From positions 992,001 to 1,056,000 of the forward strand of contig NZ_CP059901.1 of NCBI RefSeq assembly GCF_014127285.1: a stretch of 64,000 nucleotides of DNA, written 5' to 3'. This document shows, piece after piece, positions 42,075-50,555 of this stretch. This stretch comes from Mumia sp. ZJ1417. GTDB lineage: Bacteria; Actinomycetota; Actinomycetes; Propionibacteriales; Nocardioidaceae. Under the pieces are notes generated by a model. The model ran no database searches and was not told the origin of the DNA. It saw nothing but the letters and a program-made list of their open reading frames with translations. Positions within the stretch are counted from its first letter, which is position 1. Each line of letters starts with the position of its first letter. The position numbers were made by a program, and so were the translations under genes.

Positions 42075-42080
42075 AGCATA
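42075..42080 (-). promoter_or_regulatory. -10 box TATGCT for the molybdoenzyme operon
   Basis: TATGCT ends 7 bases before the ATG at 42067. Confidence 0.45.
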
Positions 42081-42145
42081 GGCCTCTCTCCGCCGGGACA
42101 CAGGGCTTCGACCCACGGGCCCGTACGGCAGCGCATACTGCGGAC

Positions 42146-43024
42146 GTGAACGTCCTCCTGGCCACGGTCGCCGTGCTCGGCGTCTCCCTGTCCGGCCCCC
42201 TGATGGCCGGGACACAGGCGCCGGCGCTCGCGATCGCGTTCTGGCGCAACGCGCTGGCCGAGGTCGTCCTGCTCCCGGTGGCCGCCACCCGGAACCGGCG
42301 CGAGCTGCGGTCGCTGACCCGCGCCGACGTCCGAACCTGCGTCCTCGCGGGCGTGGCGCTGGCCGTGCACTTCGCGACGTGGGTCAGCGCGCTCAAGCTG
42401 ACGTCCGTCGCCGCGGCGACGGCGCTGGTCTCGATGCAGGTCGGCTGGGTCGCGCTGATCGGACGGCTGCGCGGGACGCGCATCCCGCTCACCGTCGTCC
42501 TGGGGCTGCTGATCTCGTTCGGGGGCGTCCTCGTGATCACCGGAGTCGACCTGGCCCTCTCGCGGGACGCGCTGGTCGGCGACCTGCTGGCCGTGGTCGG
42601 CGGGCTCAGCGCCGCGATCTACACCGTGACGGGGGCGCGGGCGCGCGAGACGCTCACGACGACCTCGTACACGCTGCTCTGCTACGGCGTCTGCGCCGTC
42701 CTTCTCCTGGTGGCGTGCCTCGTCGGGGGAGTGCCGTTGACGGGGTTCGGGGCGGGAGCATGGGCCGGGATCATCGCGGTCACGGTCACCGCGCAGCTGC
42801 TCGGGCACTCGGTGATCAACCACCTGCTCGCTGTGATGAGCCCGATGCTCGTCTCGCTGCTCCTGCTGCTCGAGGTGCCCGGCGCTGCCCTGCTCGCGGC
42901 GGCGCTGCTCGGACAGGCGCCGGGGATGGGCGTTTACGTGGGGCTGGGACTGATCCTCGCCGGCCTCGCGGTCGTCGTCACGCGCCGGCCACCGCGTCGT
43001 ACAGACGTCCCGGACTCCGACTGA
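42146..43024 (+). CDS. EamA/DMT family transporter
   Basis: The 292-residue protein has ten hydrophobic helices arranged as two EamA repeats (about residues 5-135 and 150-285), with the conserved WRNALAEVVLLP in helix 2 and a late pro-rich segment LLLEVPGAALLAAALLGQAP. DMT-family proteins export metabolites or amino acids; the substrate is not predictable. The GTG start is divergent from the molybdoenzyme operon; CATACT, a weaker -10 match, lies 6 bases before it. Confidence 0.83.
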   Translation: MNVLLATVAVLGVSLSGPLMAGTQAPALAIAFWRNALAEVVLLPVAATRNRRELRSLTRADVRTCVLAGVALAVHFATWVSALKLTSVAAATALVSMQVGWVALIGRLRGTRIPLTVVLGLLISFGGVLVITGVDLALSRDALVGDLLAVVGGLSAAIYTVTGARARETLTTTSYTLLCYGVCAVLLLVACLVGGVPLTGFGAGAWAGIIAVTVTAQLLGHSVINHLLAVMSPMLVSLLLLLEVPGAALLAAALLGQAPGMGVYVGLGLILAGLAVVVTRRPPRRTDVPDSD

Positions 43025-43059
43025 GGCAGGCGTGAGAAGCAGGTCACACTCGTACGCAT

Positions 43060-43092
43060 GTTACTAGTCGTTAACACTACTCGTAGGTACAG
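43060..43092 (+). promoter_or_regulatory. AT-rich promoter/operator region before the CoA-ester lyase gene
   Basis: This is one of the few AT-rich islands in the window and contains GTTACTAGTCGTTAAC followed by ACTACTCGTAGG and a TACAGT hexamer that could be a -10 box. The partly repeated ACTAGTCGT/ACTACTCGT may be an operator; which regulator binds is unknown. Confidence 0.35.
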
Positions 43093-43130
43093 TCAGGCCT
43101 GATCCCGTCCCCGCTGCACCGAGGTGACCC

Positions 43131-44099
43131 GTGTCCGTCGAAAACAAGGCGCTTCGCTCGCGCCGCTCCTGCCTCGCCGTTCCCGGCTCGAACCCGCGCT
43201 TCCTCGAGAAGGCCAAGGGTCTGCCCGCCGACCAGGTCTTCCTCGACATCGAGGACGCGGTCGCGCCGCTGGCCAAGCCCGACGCCCGCAAGAACATCGT
43301 CGCCGCGCTCAACGAGGGTGGCTGGGGCGACAAGGTCCGCGTGGTGCGGGTCAACGACTGGACGACCCAGTGGACCTACCGCGACGTGATCGAGGTCGTC
43401 GAGGGCGCCGGCGCCAACCTCGACTGCATCATGCTGCCGAAGGTGCAGACGGCCGAGCAGGTCGTCGCGCTCGACACGCTGCTGACGCAGATCGAGAAGA
43501 CGATGGGCTACGAGGTCGGCCGCATCGGCATCGAGGCGCAGATCGAGAACGCGCTCGGCCTGACCAACGTCAACGCGATCGCCGCCGCGTCGCCGCGTGT
43601 CGAGACCATCATCTTCGGCCCCGCCGACTTCATGGCGAGCATCAACATGAAGTCGCTCGTCGTGGGCGAGCAGCCCCCGGGCTACGACGTCGGCGACGCC
43701 TACCACCACATCCTCATGAGCATCCTCATGGCGGCACGGGCGTACGACAAGCAGGCCATCGACGGGCCTTACCTCCAGATCCGCGACACCGAGGGCTACC
43801 GCCGCGTGGCGTCGCGCGCGGCTGCGCTCGGCTTCGACGGCAAGTGGGTCCTGCACCCCGGCCAGGTCGACGTCGCCAACGAGGTCTTCAGCCCCCGCCA
43901 GGAGGACTACGACCACGCCGAGAACATCCTCGACGCATACGACTGGTTCACCTCCGAGGCCGGCGGCAAGAAAGGCTCGGCGATGCTCGGCGACGAGATG
44001 ATCGACGAGGCCTCGCGCAAGATGGCCCTCGTGATCTCGGCCAAGGGACGCGCTGCCGGCATGCAGCGCACCACCACGTGGGAAGCGCCGACCGACTGA
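43131..44099 (+). CDS. HpcH/HpaI/CitE-like CoA-ester lyase (malyl-CoA/beta-methylmalyl-CoA type)
   Basis: This 322-residue TIM-barrel lyase has RSCLAVPGSNPRFLEKA, the metal-site segments VFLDIEDAV and GIEAQIENALGL, and GPADFMASIN. Length and pattern fit Mcl1-type enzymes, which cleave beta-methylmalyl-CoA or malyl-CoA to glyoxylate plus propionyl- or acetyl-CoA in the ethylmalonyl-CoA pathway. Because an acyl-CoA dehydrogenase gene follows after 52 bases, that pathway is the best reading, but other CitE-like lyases cannot be excluded. GTG start. Confidence 0.82.
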   Translation: MSVENKALRSRRSCLAVPGSNPRFLEKAKGLPADQVFLDIEDAVAPLAKPDARKNIVAALNEGGWGDKVRVVRVNDWTTQWTYRDVIEVVEGAGANLDCIMLPKVQTAEQVVALDTLLTQIEKTMGYEVGRIGIEAQIENALGLTNVNAIAAASPRVETIIFGPADFMASINMKSLVVGEQPPGYDVGDAYHHILMSILMAARAYDKQAIDGPYLQIRDTEGYRRVASRAAALGFDGKWVLHPGQVDVANEVFSPRQEDYDHAENILDAYDWFTSEAGGKKGSAMLGDEMIDEASRKMALVISAKGRAAGMQRTTTWEAPTD

Positions 44100-44151
44100 G
44101 GTCGTACGACACCTCAGCCGCCGTCGTACGAGAGACAGAGAAGAGAAGAAC

Positions 44152-45348
44152 ATGGGTCGCTTGGTCACCACCGACGGTCTGACCGACGTCCAGGAGGAGA
44201 TCCTCAAGACCGTCCGCGAGTTCGTGGACAAGGAGATCATCCCGGTCGCCACCGAGCTGGAGCACAAGGACGAGTACCCGCAGGCCATCGTCGACGGCCT
44301 CAAGGAGCTCGGGCTGTTCGGGCTGACGATCCCCGAGGAGTACGGGGGCCTCGGCGAGTCGCTGCTGACGTACGCGCTGGTGGTCGAGGAGATCGCCCGC
44401 GGCTGGATGAGCGTGTCGGGCGTCATCAACACGCACTTCATCGTGGCGTACATGCTCGTGCAGCACGGCACCGAGGAGCAGAAGAGCAAGTACCTGCCGC
44501 GGATGGCCACGGGCGAGGTGCGCGGGGCGTTCTCGATGTCGGAGCCGGCACTGGGCTCGGACGTCTCGGCGGTCTCGACGAAGGCGACCAAGCAGGCCGA
44601 TGGGTCGTACTCGATCACCGGCCAGAAGATGTGGCTCACCAACGGCGGCTCGTCCAACCTCGTCGCGGTGCTGACCAAGACCGACGAAGGTGCCGACTCG
44701 GTCTACAAGAACATGACGACGTTCCTGATCGAGAAGGAGCCCGGCTTCGGCGAGACGGCTCAGGGTGTCACCATCCCGGGCAAGATCGACAAGATGGGCT
44801 ACAAGGGCATCGACACGACCGAGATGATCTTGGACAAGCACGAGATCGCGGCCGACCAGATCCTCGGCGGCGAGCCCGGCAAGGGCTTCTACCAGATGAT
44901 GGACGGCGTCGAGGTCGGCCGTGTGAACGTCGGTGCCCGTGCGGTCGGCATCGCCAACCGTGCCTTCGAGCTCGGCATCGCGTACGCCCAGCAGCGTGAG
45001 ACCTTCGGCAAGCCGATCGCGCAGCACCAGGCGATCCTGTTCCGTCTCGCGGAGATGGGCACGAAGGTCGAGACGGCGCACGCGATGGTCGTGCGGGCCG
45101 CCCGCAAGAAGGACGCCGGCGAGCGCAACGACGTCGAGGCCGGCATGGCCAAGATGGTCGCCTCGGAATACTGCAACGAGGTCGTCGAGGCGTCGTTCCG
45201 GATCCACGGCGGCTACGGTTACTCCAAGGAGTACGAGATCGAGCGCCTCTATCGCGAGGCGGCGTTCATGCTGATCGGCGAGGGCACGAGCGACATCCAG
45301 AAGATGATCATCGGTCGCAGCCTGCTGAAGGACTACCAGCAGCGCTGA
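44152..45348 (+). CDS. Acyl-CoA dehydrogenase, probably methylsuccinyl-CoA type
   Basis: The 398-residue FAD enzyme has LGLFGLTIPEEYGGLGES, the FAD-binding AFSMSEPALGSD and TGQKMWLTNGGSSN, the catalytic-base-bearing region RIHGGYGYSKEYEIERLYREA, and IGEGTSDIQKMIIGR at the end. Length about 400 is that of the actinobacterial methylsuccinyl-CoA dehydrogenase rather than the longer proteobacterial form, but the assignment relies on linkage to the CoA-ester lyase and on a MaoC hydratase about 10 kb away. Leader contains AGAGAAGAGAAG before the ATG. Confidence 0.8.
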   Translation: MGRLVTTDGLTDVQEEILKTVREFVDKEIIPVATELEHKDEYPQAIVDGLKELGLFGLTIPEEYGGLGESLLTYALVVEEIARGWMSVSGVINTHFIVAYMLVQHGTEEQKSKYLPRMATGEVRGAFSMSEPALGSDVSAVSTKATKQADGSYSITGQKMWLTNGGSSNLVAVLTKTDEGADSVYKNMTTFLIEKEPGFGETAQGVTIPGKIDKMGYKGIDTTEMILDKHEIAADQILGGEPGKGFYQMMDGVEVGRVNVGARAVGIANRAFELGIAYAQQRETFGKPIAQHQAILFRLAEMGTKVETAHAMVVRAARKKDAGERNDVEAGMAKMVASEYCNEVVEASFRIHGGYGYSKEYEIERLYREAAFMLIGEGTSDIQKMIIGRSLLKDYQQR

Positions 45349-45385
45349 TCACGTCGCGGTGTGCGGCCCGCCGGCCGTACCTCCG

Positions 45386-45464
45386 TTCGGGTACCCCACG
45401 CCAACGCCACTGCCCCTAGCGCACACGCTGGGGGCAGTGGTGTTTCGCTGGGGTACCCCAACGA
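45386..45464. repeat. Long imperfect inverted repeat between acyl-CoA dehydrogenase and helicase genes
   Basis: The left arm begins GGGTACCCCACGCC and ends CACTGCCCCTAGCG; the right arm begins CGCTGGGGGCAGTGG and ends GGGGTACCCC. Arms of about 34 bases pair with a few mismatches around a 4-6 base loop. It may be a terminator, but its length exceeds most terminators here and resembles a miniature palindromic element. Confidence 0.65.
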
Positions 45465-45485
45465 GGGGTCGTAGCCGAGGAGCCT

Positions 45486-47663
45486 GTGGACGCCGTACGA
45501 CGGGTGCTGGCGCGGCTGCGTACGGTGGACGACATGCCGTCCACCACCGCGCCGCCCACCCTGACCCCGTCCCGCGCTGCGGTCGCCGATCGCGTGATCG
45601 GTGCCCTTGCAGGCCCGGGCGCGACGCTGCGCGACGACCAGGTCAGCGCGGTCGCCGCGCTGTCCGAGCCGAAGGCGCGCGTGCTGGTCGTCCAGGCCAC
45701 CGGCTGGGGCAAGTCCGCGGTCTACTGGGCGGCGACCGCGATCCGTCGCGACGAAGGTGCGGGGACCACGCTGGTCGTGTCGCCGCTGCTCTCGCTGATG
45801 CGCGACCAGGTGGCGGCGGCTGGCCGAGCGGGTCTGCGGGCGGAGACGCTCAACTCGTCCAACATCGAGGAGTGGTCCCGCATCGAGGAGTCGTTGCGCG
45901 CCGGCGACGTCGACGTGCTGCTCGTGTCGCCCGAGCGGCTCGCCAACCCTGGCTTCGGCCGCCGGGTGCTCGACGCGCTCGCGGGCCAGATCGGCCTGCT
46001 CGTCGTCGACGAGGCGCACGCGGTCTCCGACTGGGGCCACGACTTCCGTCCCGACTACCGCCGCGTCTCCGACGTTCTCCAGCGGCTCAACCCGGACACC
46101 CCCGTGCTCGCGACGACGGCGACCGCCAACGCGCGGGTGACGGAGGACGTGGCGCGGCAGCTCGGAGAGGAGACGCTCGTGCTGCGCGGACCGCTCGCGC
46201 GCTCGAGCCTCGAGCTGTCCGTGGTCGACCGGTTGTCGCCCCTGGAGCGCTACGCGTGGGTGGTCGACCATCTGCCGACGCTTCCGGGGTCCGGCATCGT
46301 GTACGTCCTCACGGTCGCCGACGCCGGTCGGCTGGCCTCGGCGATCCGCGCCGTGCACGGTGAGGCGGCGCCGGTCGCGGCCTACACAGGTCAGCTCGAG
46401 GCGGCCGAGCGCGAGCGCCTCGAGGACGCGCTGCGCCGCAACGAGGTCAAGGCGCTCATCGCCACGTCCGCGCTCGGCATGGGCTACGACAAGCCTGACC
46501 TCGGGTTCGTCGTCCACGTCGGCGCGCCGCCGTCGCCGGTCTCCTACTACCAGCAGGTCGGGCGTGCCGGACGCGCCATCGACCACGCGCACGCGGTGCT
46601 GCTGCCGTCGAGCGCGGACGACGGCATCTGGGACTACTTCGCCACGGCGACGATCCCTGTCGCCGACCAGGTCGCGCGGCTGCTCGCGGCGATGGGCGAC
46701 GCGACGCCCGACGCCCCCGCCACGGTCGTGAGTCTGGAGGCAGAGACGGGCCTGCGCCGTGGCCGTGTCGAGCTGATGCTCAAGCAGCTCGCGGTCGACG
46801 AGGTCACCGAGCGCGTCGAGCGGGGATGGGTACGCACTGGACGGGAGTGGTCGTACGACGCCGAGCACTATGACGGTGTGGTGGCGGTACGCCGCCGCGA
46901 GGCCGACATCATGCGCGCCTATACGCGGGGCGAGCGGTGCTTGATGCAGCTCCTGCAGGAGTCGCTCGACGACCCGGAGGCGACGCCGTGCGGGCGGTGC
47001 TCGGTGTGCCGAGACGCGCTCCCGGACGCACTGGCCGCGGCCCCGCAGCCCGAGACCGTACGCGCGGTGGCCGGCGTGCTGCGCGGCCAGGACAACCTGC
47101 TCGAGCCGCGCAAGATGTGGCCGGGCGGCACCTTCGGGTCGCGCGGACGCATCGGTCCCGACCGTACGGTCGAGCCCGGGCGTGCGGTGATCCACGCGGA
47201 CGCGCCGGAGTGGCGCGAGGTCGTCCGCGAGGCGTTCTCGACGGACGCACCGGCACCGCAGGAGCTGCGAGACGCGTGCGTGGGGGTGCTGTCGCGCTGG
47301 AAGGGTGACTGGCGTTCCCGTCCGGAGGTCGCGGTCGACCTCGCGGCCGCAGGCTTCCCCGTCCTCACCGCGAGCGTCGCCGACCACCTCGCCCAGGTCG
47401 GACGGCTCGAGCGGGCGACGGTGCCGGTCGACCCCGCCGCCGTCCGAGGCGACCTCCGCGACCTGACGTCGGCGGCCGAGGCGGCGCTGTGGCGCGACGC
47501 CGTGCAGGTGCCGGCGGAGACGGCCGCCGCGATCTCTGGCCGTACCGTGCTCCTGGTCGTCGACGCCACCGCGTCGCAGTGGCCCGTGACCGTCGTCGGT
47601 GGTGCGCTGCGGGCCGCGGGGGCGTCAGCGGTCCTGCCACTGCTCCTGCACCGACGCGTGTGA
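45486..47663 (+). CDS. RecQ-like helicase with degenerate PRTase-like C-terminus
   Basis: This 725-residue protein has helicase motif I QATGWGKSA, motif II VDEAHAVSDWGHDFRPDYR, motif III ATTATAN, and motif VI QQVGRAGRAI, then a zinc cluster CLMQ...TPCGRCSVCRD (about residues 480-520). The last 90 residues end GRTVLLVVDATASQWPVT...GASAVLPLLLHRR, resembling the phosphoribosyltransferase tail of a RecQ subgroup, but the PRPP-loop acidic pair is degraded (DATASQ). The GTG at 45486 has GAGGAG a few bases upstream; an ATG at 45534 is possible. It unwinds DNA in repair. Confidence 0.8.
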   Translation: MDAVRRVLARLRTVDDMPSTTAPPTLTPSRAAVADRVIGALAGPGATLRDDQVSAVAALSEPKARVLVVQATGWGKSAVYWAATAIRRDEGAGTTLVVSPLLSLMRDQVAAAGRAGLRAETLNSSNIEEWSRIEESLRAGDVDVLLVSPERLANPGFGRRVLDALAGQIGLLVVDEAHAVSDWGHDFRPDYRRVSDVLQRLNPDTPVLATTATANARVTEDVARQLGEETLVLRGPLARSSLELSVVDRLSPLERYAWVVDHLPTLPGSGIVYVLTVADAGRLASAIRAVHGEAAPVAAYTGQLEAAERERLEDALRRNEVKALIATSALGMGYDKPDLGFVVHVGAPPSPVSYYQQVGRAGRAIDHAHAVLLPSSADDGIWDYFATATIPVADQVARLLAAMGDATPDAPATVVSLEAETGLRRGRVELMLKQLAVDEVTERVERGWVRTGREWSYDAEHYDGVVAVRRREADIMRAYTRGERCLMQLLQESLDDPEATPCGRCSVCRDALPDALAAAPQPETVRAVAGVLRGQDNLLEPRKMWPGGTFGSRGRIGPDRTVEPGRAVIHADAPEWREVVREAFSTDAPAPQELRDACVGVLSRWKGDWRSRPEVAVDLAAAGFPVLTASVADHLAQVGRLERATVPVDPAAVRGDLRDLTSAAEAALWRDAVQVPAETAAAISGRTVLLVVDATASQWPVTVVGGALRAAGASAVLPLLLHRRV

Positions 47664-47670
47664 CGGCTCC

Positions 47671-48066
47671 TCACCGCAGGTGCGTTTGGTCCCAGCCGAT
47701 GACGAAGTCGTACATCGCCTGCGTCAGCCCGTGGTCGTGCGCCGACGACGGCCTCCACCACACGTCGAGCATGACCCACGCCTCGGGTGAGGTGCCGTTG
47801 CCGCGGTCGTTGCGGCCCAGCTTGCGCCGTACGGTCGTCGCGCCGTAGACCAGCCCCACCGGCAGGACGAGCGCGTGGGTCGCGTCGTCGACGGGCACCG
47901 CGGTCGGCAGGATCCAGCCGGCGGTGACCGGCTTGCGCGAGGTCGTGTAGGTCAGCAGCCGCCCCTGCGTCGACTGGACCCGCGTGTACACGTCCTCGAA
48001 GGGGATGTGGCGGTACTCGCAGGCGGTGACGAACGACTGGACGTTCTCTCGTGCCTGGCTGTCCAT
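47671..48066 (-). CDS. Hypothetical protein
   Basis: The 131-residue protein shows ARENVQSFVTACEYRHIPFEDVYTRV, KPVTAGWILPTAVPVDDATHALVLPVGLVYG and WVMLDVWWRPSSAHDHGLTQAMYDFVIG. I do not recognise the family; alternating hydrophobic residues suggest a mixed alpha/beta fold. A TAGCCT box lies 6 bases before its ATG. It is convergent with the helicase gene, whose stop lies 7 bases away. Confidence 0.6.
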   Translation of the reverse strand: MDSQARENVQSFVTACEYRHIPFEDVYTRVQSTQGRLLTYTTSRKPVTAGWILPTAVPVDDATHALVLPVGLVYGATTVRRKLGRNDRGNGTSPEAWVMLDVWWRPSSAHDHGLTQAMYDFVIGWDQTHLR

Positions 48067-48072
48067 TCGGGG

Positions 48073-48078
48073 AGGCTA
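48073..48078 (-). promoter_or_regulatory. -10 box TAGCCT for a leaderless hypothetical gene
   Basis: TAGCCT ends 6 bases before the ATG at 48066. Confidence 0.45.
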
Positions 48079-48119
48079 GTTGCGGTGTGTTACATCTGCG
48101 TCACACGAACGGACGTCAA

Positions 48120-48158
48120 CCCCCGTCCGCTCTTCCGCGGACGCCACGCGGACGGGGG
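48120..48158 (-). terminator. 11-bp perfect hairpin after the phosphoketolase gene
   Basis: CCCCCGTCCGC (48120-48130) pairs exactly with GCGGACGGGGG (48148-48158). It lies 6 bases beyond the phosphoketolase stop and ends the ackA-xfp transcript. Confidence 0.75.
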
Positions 48159-48164
48159 CCGGGC

Positions 48165-50555
48165 TCAGGTGGCCGGGTTCAAGACCCAGTCCCGGACCTC
48201 GGGCATGTCCTGGAGGTGCTCGCGCACGTAGTGGTAGTGCTTCTCGAGCATCTGCGCGCAGTGCTCGCGCAGCTCCTGCGAGTTGGCCGGAGTCACCCTG
48301 GTGTTGTTGAGCACGTCCTCGACGAGCTGGTAGCGCGACATCCCGTTGAGCACCGTCATGTCGAATGGCGTGGTCGTGGTGCCCTGCTCGATGAAGCCGC
48401 GGACGTGGAACCGGTCGGCGTCCGGTCGGCCGTGGACGAGCTTGTGGATCGCTCCGTGGTAGCCGTGGAACGCGAACACCACGTCGACGTCGTCGGTGAA
48501 CAGCGCGGAGAACTCTGCCTCGGACATCCCGTGCGGGTGGTCCTTCTGGCGCGGCAGCGTCATGAGGTCCACGACGTTGACGACCCGTACGGACAGGTCC
48601 GGGACCCACTCCTTCAGCAGCTGCGCCGCCGCGACCGTCTCCGCGGTCGGGACGTCTCCGGCGCACCCCATCACGATGTCGGGCTCCGTCGTGCCGTCGT
48701 CGTTGCCGGCCCAGTCCCAGATCCCCGCACCCTTTTCGCAGTGCGCAGCAGCCTCGTCGATCGACAGGTACTGGAGGTGCGGCTGCTTGTCGATGGCGAT
48801 GAGGTTCACGTACGACCGCGACCTGAAGCAGTGGTCGGCCACGGAGAGCAGGCAGTTGGCGTCCGGCGGCAGGTAGACCCGCGACACTGTCCCGCGCATG
48901 TTGAGCACCACGTTGATCAGACCCGGTCCCTGGTGGGAGAAGCCGTTGTGGTCGTTGCGCCACGTCGTCGACGTCAGCAGGACGTTGAGGCTGGGGATCG
49001 TGGCGCGCCACGGCAGGTGGCCGGCCTCCTCGAGCCACTTCGCGTGCTGGACGGTCATCGACGCGCTCACCATGCCGAAGGACTCGTACGTCGCGAAGAG
49101 GCCGTGGCGTCCGGTCAGGTTGTAGCCCTCGAGCCAGCCCTGGCAGTTGTGCTCGCTGAGGACCTCCATCACCCGACCGTCGCGCGAGATCTTGACGTCG
49201 TCCGGTGTGATGCGCTCCATGAACGCGCGGTCGGTGACCTCGAAGACGGCACCGAGCCGGTTCGAGTTGGTCTCGTCCGGGCAGTACAGCCGGAAGTTGT
49301 GCGGGTTGTCGCGATAGATGTCGGCCATCATCGCACCGAGCACGCGGGTGTTCTCGAAGCGCTCCGCGGCCGGGTTCAGCACCTCGATCGCGTAGTCGGA
49401 GAACGGCCGCAGGGCGAGGTCCTGAGTGAGCACCCCGCCGTTCGCGGCCGGGTTGGCGCTCATCCTGTGGTCGCCCTCGGGGTTGTTCTCGTCGACCTCG
49501 GCACTCGGCCGGCCGTCTGGGAAGAGCTCGTCTGGACCGTACGACCTCATCCACGCCTCGAGGATCGCGAGGTGCTCGGGGTTGTCGCGGACGCCGGACA
49601 ACGGCACTTGGTGTGCGCGCCAGGTGCCCTCGACCACGACGCCGTCGATCTCGTGCGGGCCTGTCCATCCCTTGGGGGTCCGCATCACGATCATCGGCCA
49701 GCGCGGCATCTCACCGTCCCAGGTGCCTCCGCGTGCCGCATCCTGGATCGCCTTGATCTTGCCGTACGCCTCGGCGAGCACCGCGGCGAAGCGCAGGTGC
49801 ATGCCCGGCAGGTCCTCGCCCTCCACCTCGAGCACGTCGTAGCCGTGACCGGTGAAGAGCTCACGTACCTCCTCGGGAGGTTTGCGGCCAAGCACGGTCG
49901 GGCTGGCGATCTTGCCGTCGTTGAGGTGCAGGATCGGCAGCACGGCGCCGTCGCGCTCGGGGTTGACGAAGGAGATGCCCTTCCAGGACCCCTCGAGCGG
50001 ACCGGTCTCGGCCTCGCCGTCACCGACGACCGCCACCGCCAGCAGGTCGGGGTTGTCGAAGATCGCCCCGAACGCGTGGATGAGGACGTAGCCGAGCTCG
50101 CCGCCCTCGTGGATCGAGCCCGGCGTCGTCACCGAGACGTGGCTGGGGATCCCGCCGGGGGTCGAGAACTGCCGGCAGAGGCGGGTGAGGCCCTCGGTGT
50201 CGAGCGAGACCTCGGGATAGACCTCGGAGTAGGTGCCCTCGAGATAGCCCGCAGCGACGATCGCAGGGCCACCGTGGCCGGGCCCGGACAGATAGATCGA
50301 GGACTGACCGGTCTGGCGGATCAGCCGGTTCATGTGGGCGTAGATGAAGGACTGCCCGGGGCTCGTGCCCCAGTGACCGAGCAGGCGCGGCTTGATGTCG
50401 TCAGCAGACAGCGGGCGCTGCAGGAGCACGTTGCTCTTGAGGTAGATCTGCGCGACCGTCAGGTAGTTGTTCGCCCGCCACCACGCGTCGACCGTCGCGA
50501 CCTCCTGGTCGGACGGGTTCGCGAACGCGGTCACGTCGAAGGACGACTCGGTCAT
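48165..50555 (-). CDS. xfp: Xylulose-5-phosphate/fructose-6-phosphate phosphoketolase
   Basis: The 796-residue TPP enzyme splits xylulose-5-P or fructose-6-P with phosphate to give acetyl-phosphate and a triose or tetrose phosphate. Landmarks are YLSGPGHGGPA, the TPP-binding VGDGEAETGPLEGSW, HLNDGKIASPTVLGR, the RTPKGWTGP segment, and HQGPGLINVVLN in the C-terminal half. Its start overlaps the ackA stop by 4 bases, so acetyl-phosphate made here is passed to the kinase to make ATP. This bypass can save carbon on sugars. Confidence 0.95.
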   Translation of the reverse strand: MTESSFDVTAFANPSDQEVATVDAWWRANNYLTVAQIYLKSNVLLQRPLSADDIKPRLLGHWGTSPGQSFIYAHMNRLIRQTGQSSIYLSGPGHGGPAIVAAGYLEGTYSEVYPEVSLDTEGLTRLCRQFSTPGGIPSHVSVTTPGSIHEGGELGYVLIHAFGAIFDNPDLLAVAVVGDGEAETGPLEGSWKGISFVNPERDGAVLPILHLNDGKIASPTVLGRKPPEEVRELFTGHGYDVLEVEGEDLPGMHLRFAAVLAEAYGKIKAIQDAARGGTWDGEMPRWPMIVMRTPKGWTGPHEIDGVVVEGTWRAHQVPLSGVRDNPEHLAILEAWMRSYGPDELFPDGRPSAEVDENNPEGDHRMSANPAANGGVLTQDLALRPFSDYAIEVLNPAAERFENTRVLGAMMADIYRDNPHNFRLYCPDETNSNRLGAVFEVTDRAFMERITPDDVKISRDGRVMEVLSEHNCQGWLEGYNLTGRHGLFATYESFGMVSASMTVQHAKWLEEAGHLPWRATIPSLNVLLTSTTWRNDHNGFSHQGPGLINVVLNMRGTVSRVYLPPDANCLLSVADHCFRSRSYVNLIAIDKQPHLQYLSIDEAAAHCEKGAGIWDWAGNDDGTTEPDIVMGCAGDVPTAETVAAAQLLKEWVPDLSVRVVNVVDLMTLPRQKDHPHGMSEAEFSALFTDDVDVVFAFHGYHGAIHKLVHGRPDADRFHVRGFIEQGTTTTPFDMTVLNGMSRYQLVEDVLNNTRVTPANSQELREHCAQMLEKHYHYVREHLQDMPEVRDWVLNPAT

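Noticed and set aside
39189-42149. 986-codon plus-strand open frame opposite the FdhF/YdeP gene
   Set aside because: Antisense to a conserved molybdoenzyme; its translation is Arg/Val/Asp-rich with no recognisable motif.
45333-47387. 684-codon minus-strand open frame opposite the helicase
   Set aside because: Antisense shadow of the RecQ-like gene; no domain signals.
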